Origin: Chloroflexia bacterium
GTDB taxonomy: Bacteria; Chloroflexota; Chloroflexia; Thermomicrobiales; UBA6265
Length of the DNA: 8,432 nt
Direction: 5' to 3'
Assembly: GCA_013698305.1 (NCBI GenBank)
Contig: JACCVC010000327.1
Span: forward strand, 1-8,432
In this document: positions 1 through 6,463 of the stretch, in pieces
Numbering within the stretch: position 1 is the first letter of the stretch
How the letters are laid out: every line of letters starts with the position of its first letter
Made by a program: the position numbers and the translations under genes
The notes under the pieces: generated by a model
What the model saw: the letters and a program-made list of their open reading frames with translations, nothing else
What the model was told of the DNA's origin: nothing
The model's database searches: none

Positions 1-806
1 GGCGCCAGTTGCAGGAATCCGTACGAACTCGACACCATCGACCCCCACGACGGCGATGGTGGCCTGTTGCCCAACCCGAGGAATGCCAGCGACGCCTCCG
101 CCAGCACCGCGAAGGCGAAGTTCAGCGAGGCATGGACGATCAGCGGCGCGGTCACGTTCGGCAGCACGTGCCGCCACATCACTCGCGGGGTTGTGCCGCC
201 GACCGAAATCGCCGCCTCCACATAGGTCGTCCGGCGCACCGATAGCACCGCGCCCCGCACCACGCGCATGAAGGTTGGCGCGTTGACGATGCCGATCGCA
301 ATCATCACGTTGGTCAGCGAGTTGCCCAGCATCGCCATGATCGCGATCGCCAGCAGGATCGTCGGAAACGAGTAGAGGACATCCATCAGCAGCGAGGCGA
401 CACTGTCGATCCAGCCGCCGAAATAGCCCGCCACCAGCCCGATGGCGATGCCGATCACCGCTGAGATGCCGACCGCGATCACGCCCACCTGGAACGAAAT
501 CCTCGCGCCATACAGCAGCCGGCTGAGGATGTCCCGACCGAACTCGTCGTTCCCGAACAGGTAGTCATCGCTCGGACCCTGGAGCCGGAACTCGGAGAAC
601 TGCTCGGTCGGTCCGTTCGGCGCGACGACCGGGCCAATCAGCGCCACGATCGCGAAGAATCCGACGATCACCAGGCCGATCACCGCCAGCTTCTGCCGCA
701 AGACCGCCCGCCACAGGGATCGGTCCGCGCTTGAGCGGCCTTCGGCGGCGATCTCATCGGGTTCCGTCGCGTTGCGGGCGAGGGTTTTGGTTTCGCTATC
801 CGACAT
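1..806 (-). CDS. DppC-type ABC transporter permease, C-terminus cut by the window edge
   Basis: This is an inner-membrane permease of a peptide/nickel/opine-class ABC importer and would pair with the DppB-type permease encoded just upstream. The frame is open from the ATG at 806 to the left edge, giving 268 residues without a stop. It has a polar N-terminus (about 1-38), a first membrane segment at about 40-62, a short external loop containing the family-typical 'LFGNDEFGRDILSRLLYGAR' (83-102), and then several hydrophobic segments (about 105-128, 136-160, 165-178, 220-245). The EAA coupling loop that contacts the ATPase is at about 197-217 (EAA...G...RHVLPN). 'FLGLG...PSWGSM' near 242-257 is typical of the DppC end. 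Family members are usually near 290-300 residues, so only about 25-30 are missing. An in-frame stop at 831-833 leaves the ATG at 806 as the only sensible start, with AGGA about 10 nt upstream. The gene lies 48 bp after the DppB-type gene and is probably co-transcribed with it. The substrate cannot be read from the permease. Confidence 0.95.
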   Translation of the reverse strand, partial: MSDSETKTLARNATEPDEIAAEGRSSADRSLWRAVLRQKLAVIGLVIVGFFAIVALIGPVVAPNGPTEQFSEFRLQGPSDDYLFGNDEFGRDILSRLLYGARISFQVGVIAVGISAVIGIAIGLVAGYFGGWIDSVASLLMDVLYSFPTILLAIAIMAMLGNSLTNVMIAIGIVNAPTFMRVVRGAVLSVRRTTYVEAAISVGGTTPRVMWRHVLPNVTAPLIVHASLNFAFAVLAEASLAFLGLGNRPPSPSWGSMVSSSYGFLQLA

Positions 807-854
807 GGCGCCAGGTCCTGTTCGTGATGTTCAACATCTGTTTGCGCCACATCG

Positions 855-1805
855 TCATTGGGTCCTCAATCGCGGGTCGAGGACGGCGTACAGCACATCC
901 ACCACCAGGCTCACGATTACGAAGATTGTCGCCAACACCAGCACCACGCTCTGCACCACCGGATAGTCACGGTTGGCAATCGCATCGTAGATGTAGCGCC
1001 CGACGCCTGGCAGGCCGAAGATCTGCTCGACGATCACGGTCCCGCCAAGCAACGCCGCGACCTGAATACCGGCGATGGTCAGGATCGGGATGCCGGCGTT
1101 GGGCAGGATGTGCCGCATCAGCACCCGCCGCTGCGACAGCCCCTTGGCACGAGCCACCCGCACATAGTCCTGTGACACTACTTCCAGCACGGAGGACCGC
1201 GTGAACCGCATCAGGATCGCCATGAACGGCATCGCCAGGCTGATCGCGGGCAGGATCATCGTCTTCAGATTCTGGACGGGGTCCTCAGTGAACGGCACAT
1301 AGCCAACCGGCGGCAGCCACCGCAGATGAAACGAGAAGACCAGCACGAGCACGGTCGCCAGCAGAAAGTTCGGCACCGAGATGCCGATCATCGTGAACGC
1401 GGTGGTCATCCAGTCGAAGCGAGTGTTGCGTTTCATCGCCGCCGCGACGCCAAGAATCAGCGCCGGAATCGCGCCGATGACCGCCGCCATGATCGTCAGT
1501 TCGGCGGTCACTGGGAGTCGCAGTCCAAGCTCGGTGGTGAGGGGGCGGTCGGTGCGGAGGGACGAGCCGAGATCGCCTTGCAGGATGTGCCCCATCCAGT
1601 ACAGGTACTGCACCGGCAAGGGCTGGTTGAGGCCGTAGGACTCCCGGATATTGTCGATCTGCTCCGGTGTCGCCTGCTGATCGAAGCCGATCAGGATGCG
1701 GACCGGGTCGCCGGGAATCGACCGCACGATGATAAAGGTCACCAGCGAGACCCCGATCAGGATCGGGATCATCAGCAGCACCCGGTTGATGATGAACTTC
1801 AGCAT
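855..1805 (-). CDS. DppB-type ABC transporter permease
   Basis: This is a complete 316-residue permease of the binding-protein-dependent (BPD) transport superfamily, DppB/OppB branch, and one half of the channel of a peptide/nickel/opine-class importer. It starts with the classic N-terminal membrane helix (about 5-28) followed by 'RSIPGDPV' (28-35), the DppB signature. The conserved soluble segment 'YGLNQPLPVQYLYW' follows at 57-70, then 'GDLGSSLRT' at 77-85. Further membrane segments lie at about 101-123, 134-160, 183-200, 240-260 and 283-308. The EAA coupling loop is at about 213-236 (DYVRVARAKGLS...RHILPN), and the 'FGLPGVGRY...RDYPVVQ' block is at 263-285. Length and motif order are normal. 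The start is the ATG at 1805. A GGAG lies about 13 nt upstream, a rather long spacing, so translation may be modest. The gene is 132 bp downstream of the second binding-protein gene, and the gap contains a hairpin-forming repeat. Confidence 0.97.
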   Translation of the reverse strand: MLKFIINRVLLMIPILIGVSLVTFIIVRSIPGDPVRILIGFDQQATPEQIDNIRESYGLNQPLPVQYLYWMGHILQGDLGSSLRTDRPLTTELGLRLPVTAELTIMAAVIGAIPALILGVAAAMKRNTRFDWMTTAFTMIGISVPNFLLATVLVLVFSFHLRWLPPVGYVPFTEDPVQNLKTMILPAISLAMPFMAILMRFTRSSVLEVVSQDYVRVARAKGLSQRRVLMRHILPNAGIPILTIAGIQVAALLGGTVIVEQIFGLPGVGRYIYDAIANRDYPVVQSVVLVLATIFVIVSLVVDVLYAVLDPRLRTQ

Positions 1806-1861
1806 GCGCTCAACTATTCTCCACGAGATGCATCAATGAAGCCAGTCATCGCAACATAAGT

Positions 1862-1914
1862 CCGTCTTTCTGAGCGGAGCGGAGCTTGTCCTTCGCGTTC
1901 GCTCAAAATGACGG
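1862..1914 (-). repeat. Imperfect hairpin-forming inverted repeat between binding-protein and permease genes
   Basis: The 15-nt arms at 1862-1876 (CCGTCTTTCTGAGCG) and 1900-1914 (CGCTCAAAATGACGG) are complementary at 13 of 15 positions and flank a 23-nt spacer. Read on the minus strand, the first arm is CCGTCATTTTGAGCG. This matches the GTCATTYYGAGCG core also found at 6950-6962, so the element looks like a member of a dispersed intergenic repeat family. In the minus-strand transcript it falls between the stop of the second binding-protein gene (1938) and the permease start (1805). There it could protect the 3' end of the binding-protein mRNA or reduce read-through into the permeases. No T-tract follows it, so it does not look like an ordinary terminator. 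Confidence 0.6.
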
Positions 1915-1937
1915 CCTGTGATGCGTTGATTCCATTT

Positions 1938-3515
1938 CTACCCTTCCAGCCACGTCTCCCGCAGCGCGTAAAGGCTTCCCGACAGGTAATGCGTGAACCC
2001 TCGTACCCGACCGCTCGCGCCCTCGAACGTCGATGACGTGTACAGGTTGATCCACGGCGCGTCCTCGATCAGGATCTGCTGGATCTCCTGGTAGATCGCC
2101 GCCCGTTCCTCCTGATCGGTCGTCGCCAGCCCCGCCGCCAGCAACTCGTCGATCTCTGGATTCGCGTAGCCCGAGGTGTTATTCACCGCCTCCGATGAGA
2201 AGCTCTGCTGCAGGAAGTCGTTGGGATCGACGTACCCCGCCGCGCCCATCACCGCGATGTCGAAATCGTAGCTGTAGAAGCGCTCGACGTAGGTTGCGTT
2301 CTCCTCCGACTCGATCTCGCTTTCGATCCCCATCTGGTTGAGCTGTTCCTGCACCACCACAGACGTGCTTGACAGGAACCCGTATTGCGACCATGTCAGC
2401 AGTCCCGGTCGGAAATCATCGGACAGCCCCAGTTCGGCCAACGCCGACGCCGCGCCCTCCGGGTCATGCTCGGGAATGTCACCCTCGTAGCCGAACCAGA
2501 ACGTATCGGGGTACATGCCGACCAGCGGCTCGCCGTAGCCGAACACCGCCGCGTCGATGATGGGCTGCCGGACGATGCCGCGGGCGATCGCCTGTCGCAC
2601 TTCGAGACGGTCGAATGGCTCGCGTCTCAGGTTGAACACTAGCCAGCGGAGATTGGTCGTGACCCCGCCGATCAACTCGACGCCATCCGTCCCCTCCAGC
2701 AGCTCGATGTCCCGATGCGGAACTTGTTCGATCAGCTGCACCGTGTCCGACACGAGCGCCGTCGTTCGCGAGGTGTCGTCTGGCACGATCAGGACGTTGA
2801 CGCCTTCCAGATACGGTTTGCCCTCGTCCCGATAGCTCTCGTTGCGCTCCAGCGTGACCTGCGTGTTCGGAACGTACTCGACGAAGCGAAATGGACCGGA
2901 CCCAACCAAGCGCTGGCTGAGCTCGCCGTCCTGCTCGGCGATGTCCCGCGGCACGATCACCAGCCCCTTGAGCGTCAGCCCCGCCAGGAACGCGGCGTCC
3001 GGCGCGGCGAGCGTGAACACGACCGTCGCCTCGTCGGGCGCGTCGATCGATGCGATCCCGTCGGTGTAGGGCAGCCAGGGTGACGCCGTCTCAGGATCCA
3101 TCACCCGCTCGATGCTGAACACAACGTCGTCCGCTGTCAGCTCCTTGCCGTGATGGAAGGTCACGCCCGGCCGAAGATGGAAGGTGTAGGTGAGTCCGTC
3201 GTCGGAGATCTCCCAGCGCTCGGCGACCGCCGGCTGTGGCAACAGCTCGGGACCTTCATGGACCAGACCCTCATAGACGAGATCGACGATGAGGGTCGCT
3301 GCCGCCAGGTTCGTGCGGGCCGGATCGAGCTCGGTTGGGTCACCCTGCACCCCCACGCTCATCGTTCCGCCAGGTACTGGCGTTGCGGCGTCCTGACGCG
3401 ACGCGTGTGTGAGCGACGGGGAGAGCGCCGTGGCAGCCAAGGCCGAACCAGTCCCTGCCAGGAGCAGGCGACGGTCGAGCATGGGTGATCGGGATTCAGG
3501 ACGGTGTGCGGTCAC
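1938..3515 (-). CDS. Family 5 extracellular solute-binding protein, second copy (Tat-type signal)
   Basis: This is a 525-residue periplasmic/extracellular binding protein (SBP_bac_5, DppA/OppA fold) that would capture the substrate for the permeases encoded next. The N-terminus has a twin arginine at 15-16 (LDRRLLLAG), a hydrophobic stretch to about 31 and a likely cleavage site near 'LTHA' (35-38), suggesting Tat export. There is no lipobox cysteine and no cysteine anywhere in the protein. The family signature region lies at about 96-137 (AERWEISDDGLTYTF...FHHGKELTADDVVFSIER). The start chosen is GTG at 3515, because AGGAG stands 8 nt upstream. The internal ATG at 3482 (residue 12) keeps the signal peptide but lacks a clear ribosome site. 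It is a clear paralogue of the protein encoded immediately upstream, sharing 'GPFRFVEYVPNT', 'TSRTTALV', 'LEVRQA' and 'YVDPND' blocks. Ligand unknown: this fold binds peptides, nickel, sugars, opines and other small molecules. Confidence 0.95.
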   Translation of the reverse strand: MTAHRPESRSPMLDRRLLLAGTGSALAATALSPSLTHASRQDAATPVPGGTMSVGVQGDPTELDPARTNLAAATLIVDLVYEGLVHEGPELLPQPAVAERWEISDDGLTYTFHLRPGVTFHHGKELTADDVVFSIERVMDPETASPWLPYTDGIASIDAPDEATVVFTLAAPDAAFLAGLTLKGLVIVPRDIAEQDGELSQRLVGSGPFRFVEYVPNTQVTLERNESYRDEGKPYLEGVNVLIVPDDTSRTTALVSDTVQLIEQVPHRDIELLEGTDGVELIGGVTTNLRWLVFNLRREPFDRLEVRQAIARGIVRQPIIDAAVFGYGEPLVGMYPDTFWFGYEGDIPEHDPEGAASALAELGLSDDFRPGLLTWSQYGFLSSTSVVVQEQLNQMGIESEIESEENATYVERFYSYDFDIAVMGAAGYVDPNDFLQQSFSSEAVNNTSGYANPEIDELLAAGLATTDQEERAAIYQEIQQILIEDAPWINLYTSSTFEGASGRVRGFTHYLSGSLYALRETWLEG

Positions 3516-3563
3516 GAGGGTGTCTCCTAGGATGGTTTTCGTGCCGGAGGATCAACATGAAAC

Positions 3564-3590
3564 GGGGCCGGGAAGAGATGTCCCGGCCCC
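3564..3590 (-). terminator. Strong GC-rich stem-loop between the two binding-protein genes
   Basis: A perfect 10-bp stem (GGGGCCGGGA at 3564-3573 and TCCCGGCCCC at 3581-3590) closes a 7-nt loop. It sits 44 nt beyond the stop of the upstream binding-protein gene and 48 nt before the start of the next. On the minus strand the stem is followed only by GTTTCATGTTG, a weak T-rich tail, so termination is probably partial. That would give more message for the first binding protein than for the genes after it. On the plus strand no T-tract follows. A smaller perfect hairpin, CCGTC-AGGAA-GACGG (3603-3617), precedes it in the same gap and may add to the effect. Confidence 0.7.
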
Positions 3591-3634
3591 ACACATCATG
3601 ATCCGTCAGGAAGACGGCCTCGGCAACACTGATG

Positions 3635-5281
3635 CTACGTGTTCAGCCAGACTTCCTTGATCGAGCGATTCGAGCCTGTAGGGATATGGACGTAGCCTTC
3701 GACGTAGGTCTTCATCGCCTCGTACTGCTCGGCGATGAAGAGATTGATCCACGGCAGGTCTGCCAGCAGGATCTGCTGGATCTCGCCGTAGATCTCGGCG
3801 CGCTCGTCCTGGTCGGTCGTGGCGATGCCGGCGGCGATCAGGTCATCGACCTCCTGATTGCTGTATCCGCCGCCGTTCGATGCGGCGTCGGTCATGAAGT
3901 TGGACTGCACCACGTCATTCGGGTCGACGTAGGCGCTGGTGCCTGTGACCGAAAGATCGAAGTTGCCGCTGAAGTAGTTTTCTAGCAGCACGGCGTTCTC
4001 CTGCAGGTCAACCTCGCTCTCGACGCCGATCTGCCGCAGCTGTTCCTGGATCACGATGGCCGCGTTCGACAGGAACGGGTACTGCGCCCACGACTGGATT
4101 TGTGCCTCAAAGCCGTCACCGAGTCCGACCGAGTCCAATAGCGCGATCGCGCCTTCGATGTCCACCGGCGGAATTTCGGACGGGACGCCTGCCCAGTAGC
4201 TTTCGGGAAACAACATGTTTGTGGGTGTGCCGTATCCGAATACCGCCGAGTCGATCACCGGGCCGCGGTCGATCGCCATCGCCATCGCTTGGCGCACCTC
4301 GAGTTGATCGAATGGCTCGCGGCTGACATTGACGCCCATGTAGCGGATGTTGGTGTTCTGATTGCCCTCGACCTTGAGCGTCTCGTCCGCCTCGAATATC
4401 GGCAGGTCCTGCACCGGCGCGTACTCGATGATGTCGACGGTGCCGGTTACCAGCGCGGTCGTGCGGGACGTATTGTCTGGGATGACGAGAATCTCGAGAC
4501 CATCCAGGTAGGGGAAGGGGCTGTCCCAGTAGTCCGGATTGCGCTCCAGTATGACGTTGGTGTTCGGCACGTATTCGACGAAGCGGAACGGACCGGTGCC
4601 GCTCATCACCTGCATCAGGTCGCCGTTTTCCTCGACCACCTCTTGCGGCACGATCGAGATCGACGAGCCCATCAGCTTCGCCAGGAATGACGAATCGGCG
4701 GTCAGGAGATTGATGGCCACGGTGTAGTCGTCGACCACGTCGATTGTGTCGATCGAGGCGAGCTCATCGACCACTGGCGATGCCGTGGCGGGGTCGAGAA
4801 TGCGCTCGAAGCTGTATCGCACGTCATCGGCGACGAACTCGCGACCGTTGTGGAACAGCACGCCCTGGCGCAGATTGAAGGTGTAGACCAGCCCGTCATC
4901 GGAGACGGTCCACTCCTCGGCGAGAGCGGGGAGTGGCGCGAGGGTCTCGTCGGTCGTCACCAGCGTTTCGTAGACATGCTCCAGCACATGCCAGGCGGCG
5001 GTGAGCGAGGTCATGTGCGGATCGAGCTCGGCAGGATCCGCCTGGACGCCGAGTGTCAGCGTGCCGCCCGCGACCGGCTCCGCCACCGGAGTCTGAAGGC
5101 TGGACGCCGAAACGCCGGTGACGCTGGCCAGGCCGTTCAATGCCATGATTGATGGCAGGGACAGTCCCAGCGCGCCACCGCGCAGCATCGCCTGGCGACG
5201 GGTGAGCTGACCGCTGCGGATGGCGCGGGCGAGGCGCTGGACGTCGGATTGTTCGGTCCCGATCGATCGAGTTCTGGACAT
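3635..5281 (-). CDS. Family 5 extracellular solute-binding protein, first copy (Tat-type signal)
   Basis: This is a 548-residue binding protein of the SBP_bac_5 (DppA/OppA-like) family and the first gene of the transporter unit. A long polar N-terminal region (1-26) precedes a twin-arginine signal: 'LTRRQAMLRGGALGLSLP' at 26-43, a hydrophobic core to about 58, and an alanine-type cleavage site near 'GVSA' (56-59). Tat export is likely. No cysteine is present, so it is not a lipoprotein. The family signature region is at about 118-160 (LAEEWTVSDDGLVYTF...FHNGREFVADDVRYSFER). The ATG at 5281 is preferred because GGAG lies 8 nt upstream. The frame stays open for another 67 codons to an ATG at 5482, but that stretch has no ribosome site, resembles no export signal and overlaps the likely promoter. 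The protein resembles its downstream neighbour throughout, for instance about 40 of 63 residues identical by eye in the block starting GPFRFVEYVPNT. The substrate is unknown. Confidence 0.95.
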   Translation of the reverse strand: MSRTRSIGTEQSDVQRLARAIRSGQLTRRQAMLRGGALGLSLPSIMALNGLASVTGVSASSLQTPVAEPVAGGTLTLGVQADPAELDPHMTSLTAAWHVLEHVYETLVTTDETLAPLPALAEEWTVSDDGLVYTFNLRQGVLFHNGREFVADDVRYSFERILDPATASPVVDELASIDTIDVVDDYTVAINLLTADSSFLAKLMGSSISIVPQEVVEENGDLMQVMSGTGPFRFVEYVPNTNVILERNPDYWDSPFPYLDGLEILVIPDNTSRTTALVTGTVDIIEYAPVQDLPIFEADETLKVEGNQNTNIRYMGVNVSREPFDQLEVRQAMAMAIDRGPVIDSAVFGYGTPTNMLFPESYWAGVPSEIPPVDIEGAIALLDSVGLGDGFEAQIQSWAQYPFLSNAAIVIQEQLRQIGVESEVDLQENAVLLENYFSGNFDLSVTGTSAYVDPNDVVQSNFMTDAASNGGGYSNQEVDDLIAAGIATTDQDERAEIYGEIQQILLADLPWINLFIAEQYEAMKTYVEGYVHIPTGSNRSIKEVWLNT

Positions 5282-5305
5282 GGGAACTGCTCCAATTCTA
5301 CAAGA

Positions 5306-5323
5306 AGCCGCGGGAACGCGGCT
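5306..5323 (-). other. Small stem-loop in the 5' leader of the first binding-protein gene
   Basis: A perfect 7-bp inverted repeat (AGCCGCG / CGCGGCT) closes a 4-nt loop, 24 nt upstream of the start at 5281. On the minus strand the loop reads TTCC. The hairpin stands just ahead of the GGAG ribosome site, where it could stabilise the message or limit ribosome access. It is too short to be assigned to a riboswitch class. Confidence 0.4.
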
Positions 5324-5454
5324 CCCGACAAGCGCCAGCGCCACTTTGGGCAGATGATGAGCCCTGGTGCATGGCAAACGTTGACGACACGCGAGCGCGC
5401 GCGGCCAAACCTGATGCGCCACTCCGTTGAGGCGCGCTGGTTCCGGATGGCACC

Positions 5455-5482
5455 AGTATACGATTGAACGCCGTTTCCACAA
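5455..5482 (-). promoter_or_regulatory. Candidate sigma-70 promoter for the importer unit
   Basis: On the minus strand a TATACT hexamer (5455-5460, five of six matches to TATAAT) lies 16 bp after TTGTGG (5477-5482, matching TTGACA only in its first three bases). Transcription would start near 5447 and give a leader of about 165 nt before the ATG at 5281. This also argues against the upstream ATG at 5482 as a start. The assignment is by eye; a lineage-specific promoter pattern could differ. Confidence 0.4.
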
Positions 5483-5523
5483 TGCCCTGCTGGCCCGGAA
5501 AACGTGATACGATGCTGCCTTCG

Positions 5524-5537
5524 TGACGTCTGACGTC
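5524..5537 (+). promoter_or_regulatory. Tandem TGACGTC motif, candidate operator of the GntR regulator
   Basis: Two adjacent exact copies of TGACGTC occupy 5524-5530 and 5531-5537. Because GACGTC is itself palindromic, the pair also reads as a near-perfect 13-bp palindrome (GACGTC-T-GACGTC). It lies 56 bp before the regulator's ATG, where an autoregulatory site would be expected. A GACGTC-containing palindrome also precedes the coxG-like gene (6404-6422), but its half-site spacing differs (9 bp versus 7 bp), so recognition by one protein is only a hypothesis. Confidence 0.35.
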
Positions 5538-5593
5538 TGCTGATTCAGCGTGTCGGCTTGCGATATCGGTAATGAGGCTAGTGGGAGTACAAC

Positions 5594-6349
5594 ATGTCAT
5601 CCTATTCGATTCCACGCCGGGGTTTGCAACAGGAAATCCAGGCCATCGTCAAGCGATACATCATCGACCATCGCTTCCAGCCGGGAGACCTGTTGCCGGG
5701 CGAGGGCGAGCTTGCCCGCCAGATGGGCATCAGCCGCCCATCCCTTCGTGAAGCCATGAAGGTATTGCAGACCATTGGCGTCGTCGTAACGCGGCATGGG
5801 TCCGGCACGTATGTCGGATCGCTGTCGCTCGAGCCCTTCGCCGATGGCATGGCCTTTCAGATCCTGATCGCGTCGCAGCAGAGTCCGGAGCCACCGCAGG
5901 ATCTGCTCGATCTCATCGATATTCGCGAGGCCATCGAGACCACCAGGATCCGGCAGGTGGTTGGCCTCCACTCCTGCGAGCAACTCAGGGAAATTGAACA
6001 GCTGTGCGATGAGATGGAGTCCATGGAAGTTGGCGCCGGGGCGTTCGGTGACCTCGACCAGACGCTGCATCGCGCCTTCTATGCACCGCTCGACAGCCAG
6101 GTTTACGATGAGTTCGTCAAGGTGTTCTGGACGATCAGCAACGCCACCATCCGGCCCTACGCCGACCAGTTCCAGCGTGACGCCAACGCGGAGCATCGGG
6201 TGATCGTCGACGCCATCGTCCGCCAGAATGTCGACGGCGCGACCGACGCCATGCGCGTGCATATCCGGAATATCGCAAATGACCTTCGCCGAGGCTTCGA
6301 CGCCGACCGTCTCCGGGAGGATGCGCTGAAAATCGAGGAGGTCTCGTGA
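5594..6349 (+). CDS. FadR-subfamily GntR transcriptional regulator (wHTH + FCD)
   Basis: This is a 251-residue one-component regulator. The N-terminal winged helix-turn-helix covers about 8-75, with the GntR signature 'LPGEGELARQMGISRPSLRE' (34-53) and the wing 'TRHGSGTYVG' (66-75). The C-terminal all-helical FCD effector domain covers about 100-235. The residues expected to bind metal in this domain are visible: D155 and H159 in 'DLDQTLHRAF', H201 in 'AEHRVIVDAI' and H223 in 'MRVHIRN'. Ligands in such proteins are usually carboxylates or other small metabolites held by the metal; the effector here is unknown. GGGAG lies 7 nt before the ATG. The gene is divergent from the importer unit and 114 bp upstream of the coxG-like gene in the same direction. 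It may therefore control both sides, probably as a repressor relieved by the substrate or an intermediate; this is inference from position. Length is normal for the family. Confidence 0.95.
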   Translation: MSSYSIPRRGLQQEIQAIVKRYIIDHRFQPGDLLPGEGELARQMGISRPSLREAMKVLQTIGVVVTRHGSGTYVGSLSLEPFADGMAFQILIASQQSPEPPQDLLDLIDIREAIETTRIRQVVGLHSCEQLREIEQLCDEMESMEVGAGAFGDLDQTLHRAFYAPLDSQVYDEFVKVFWTISNATIRPYADQFQRDANAEHRVIVDAIVRQNVDGATDAMRVHIRNIANDLRRGFDADRLREDALKIEEVS

Positions 6350-6403
6350 CCTGCCCATAGCCTCACGGCGCGCATTGTGCGACGATCAGGGGAGAAATCG
6401 CAT

Positions 6404-6422
6404 CGGACGTCACTGATGTCCG
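6404..6422 (+). promoter_or_regulatory. 19-bp palindrome upstream of coxG-like gene, candidate operator
   Basis: CGGACGTCACTGATGTCCG is symmetrical at 8 of 9 base pairs around C6413, with a single G/T mismatch pair (6409/6417). It lies 41 bp before the coxG-like ATG, in the gap after the regulator gene. A looser inverted repeat, TGACG (6425-6429) and CGTCA (6442-6446), follows within the same gap. GntR-family dimers bind short palindromes, so this is the strongest operator candidate in the window. A role as an RNA hairpin is possible but less likely, because no T-tract follows. Confidence 0.5.
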
Positions 6423-6463
6423 CATGACGTGGTGATCAGGGCGTCACATCGAGGAGAACGACC

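Larger units (their letters stand above)
5282..5593. other. Divergent intergenic control region
   Basis: This 312-bp gene-free stretch separates the importer unit (minus strand) from the regulator/hydroxylase unit (plus strand). It holds a plausible minus-strand promoter (5455-5482), a small hairpin in the leader of the importer mRNA (5306-5323) and a tandem TGACGTC pair upstream of the regulator (5524-5537). GGGAG at 5582-5586 serves as the regulator's ribosome site. I could not identify a convincing plus-strand -35/-10 pair: TACGAT at 5508-5513 is the best -10-like hexamer but has no good partner. Frames open here on either strand have no ribosome site or recognisable product. Confidence 0.6.

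Noticed and set aside
826..838. Perfect 13-bp palindrome GATGTTCAACATC between the two permease genes
   Set aside because: It lies inside a 48-bp gap of an operon, with no second copy in the window and no match to the other candidate operators. It is too short to interpret alone.
1827..1834. 8-bp palindrome GATGCATC upstream of the DppB-type start
   Set aside because: An 8-bp palindrome is expected by chance in a window of this size and nothing around it supports a role.
1326..1859. Open 177-codon plus-strand frame opposite the DppB-type permease
   Set aside because: It is a highly charged, His/Asp/Arg/Gln-rich translation typical of antisense to membrane-protein codons, and the permease is unambiguous.
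5398..5452. Possible third, degenerate copy of the dispersed repeat (minus strand, GCCATCCGGAACC...)
   Set aside because: It does not retain the GTCATTYYGAGCG core and the arms pair poorly, so the similarity is too weak to call.
5597..6358. Open 253-codon frame on the minus strand opposite the GntR gene
   Set aside because: It mirrors a gene with clear GntR and FCD motifs, has no recognisable domain, and long antisense frames are expected at this GC content.
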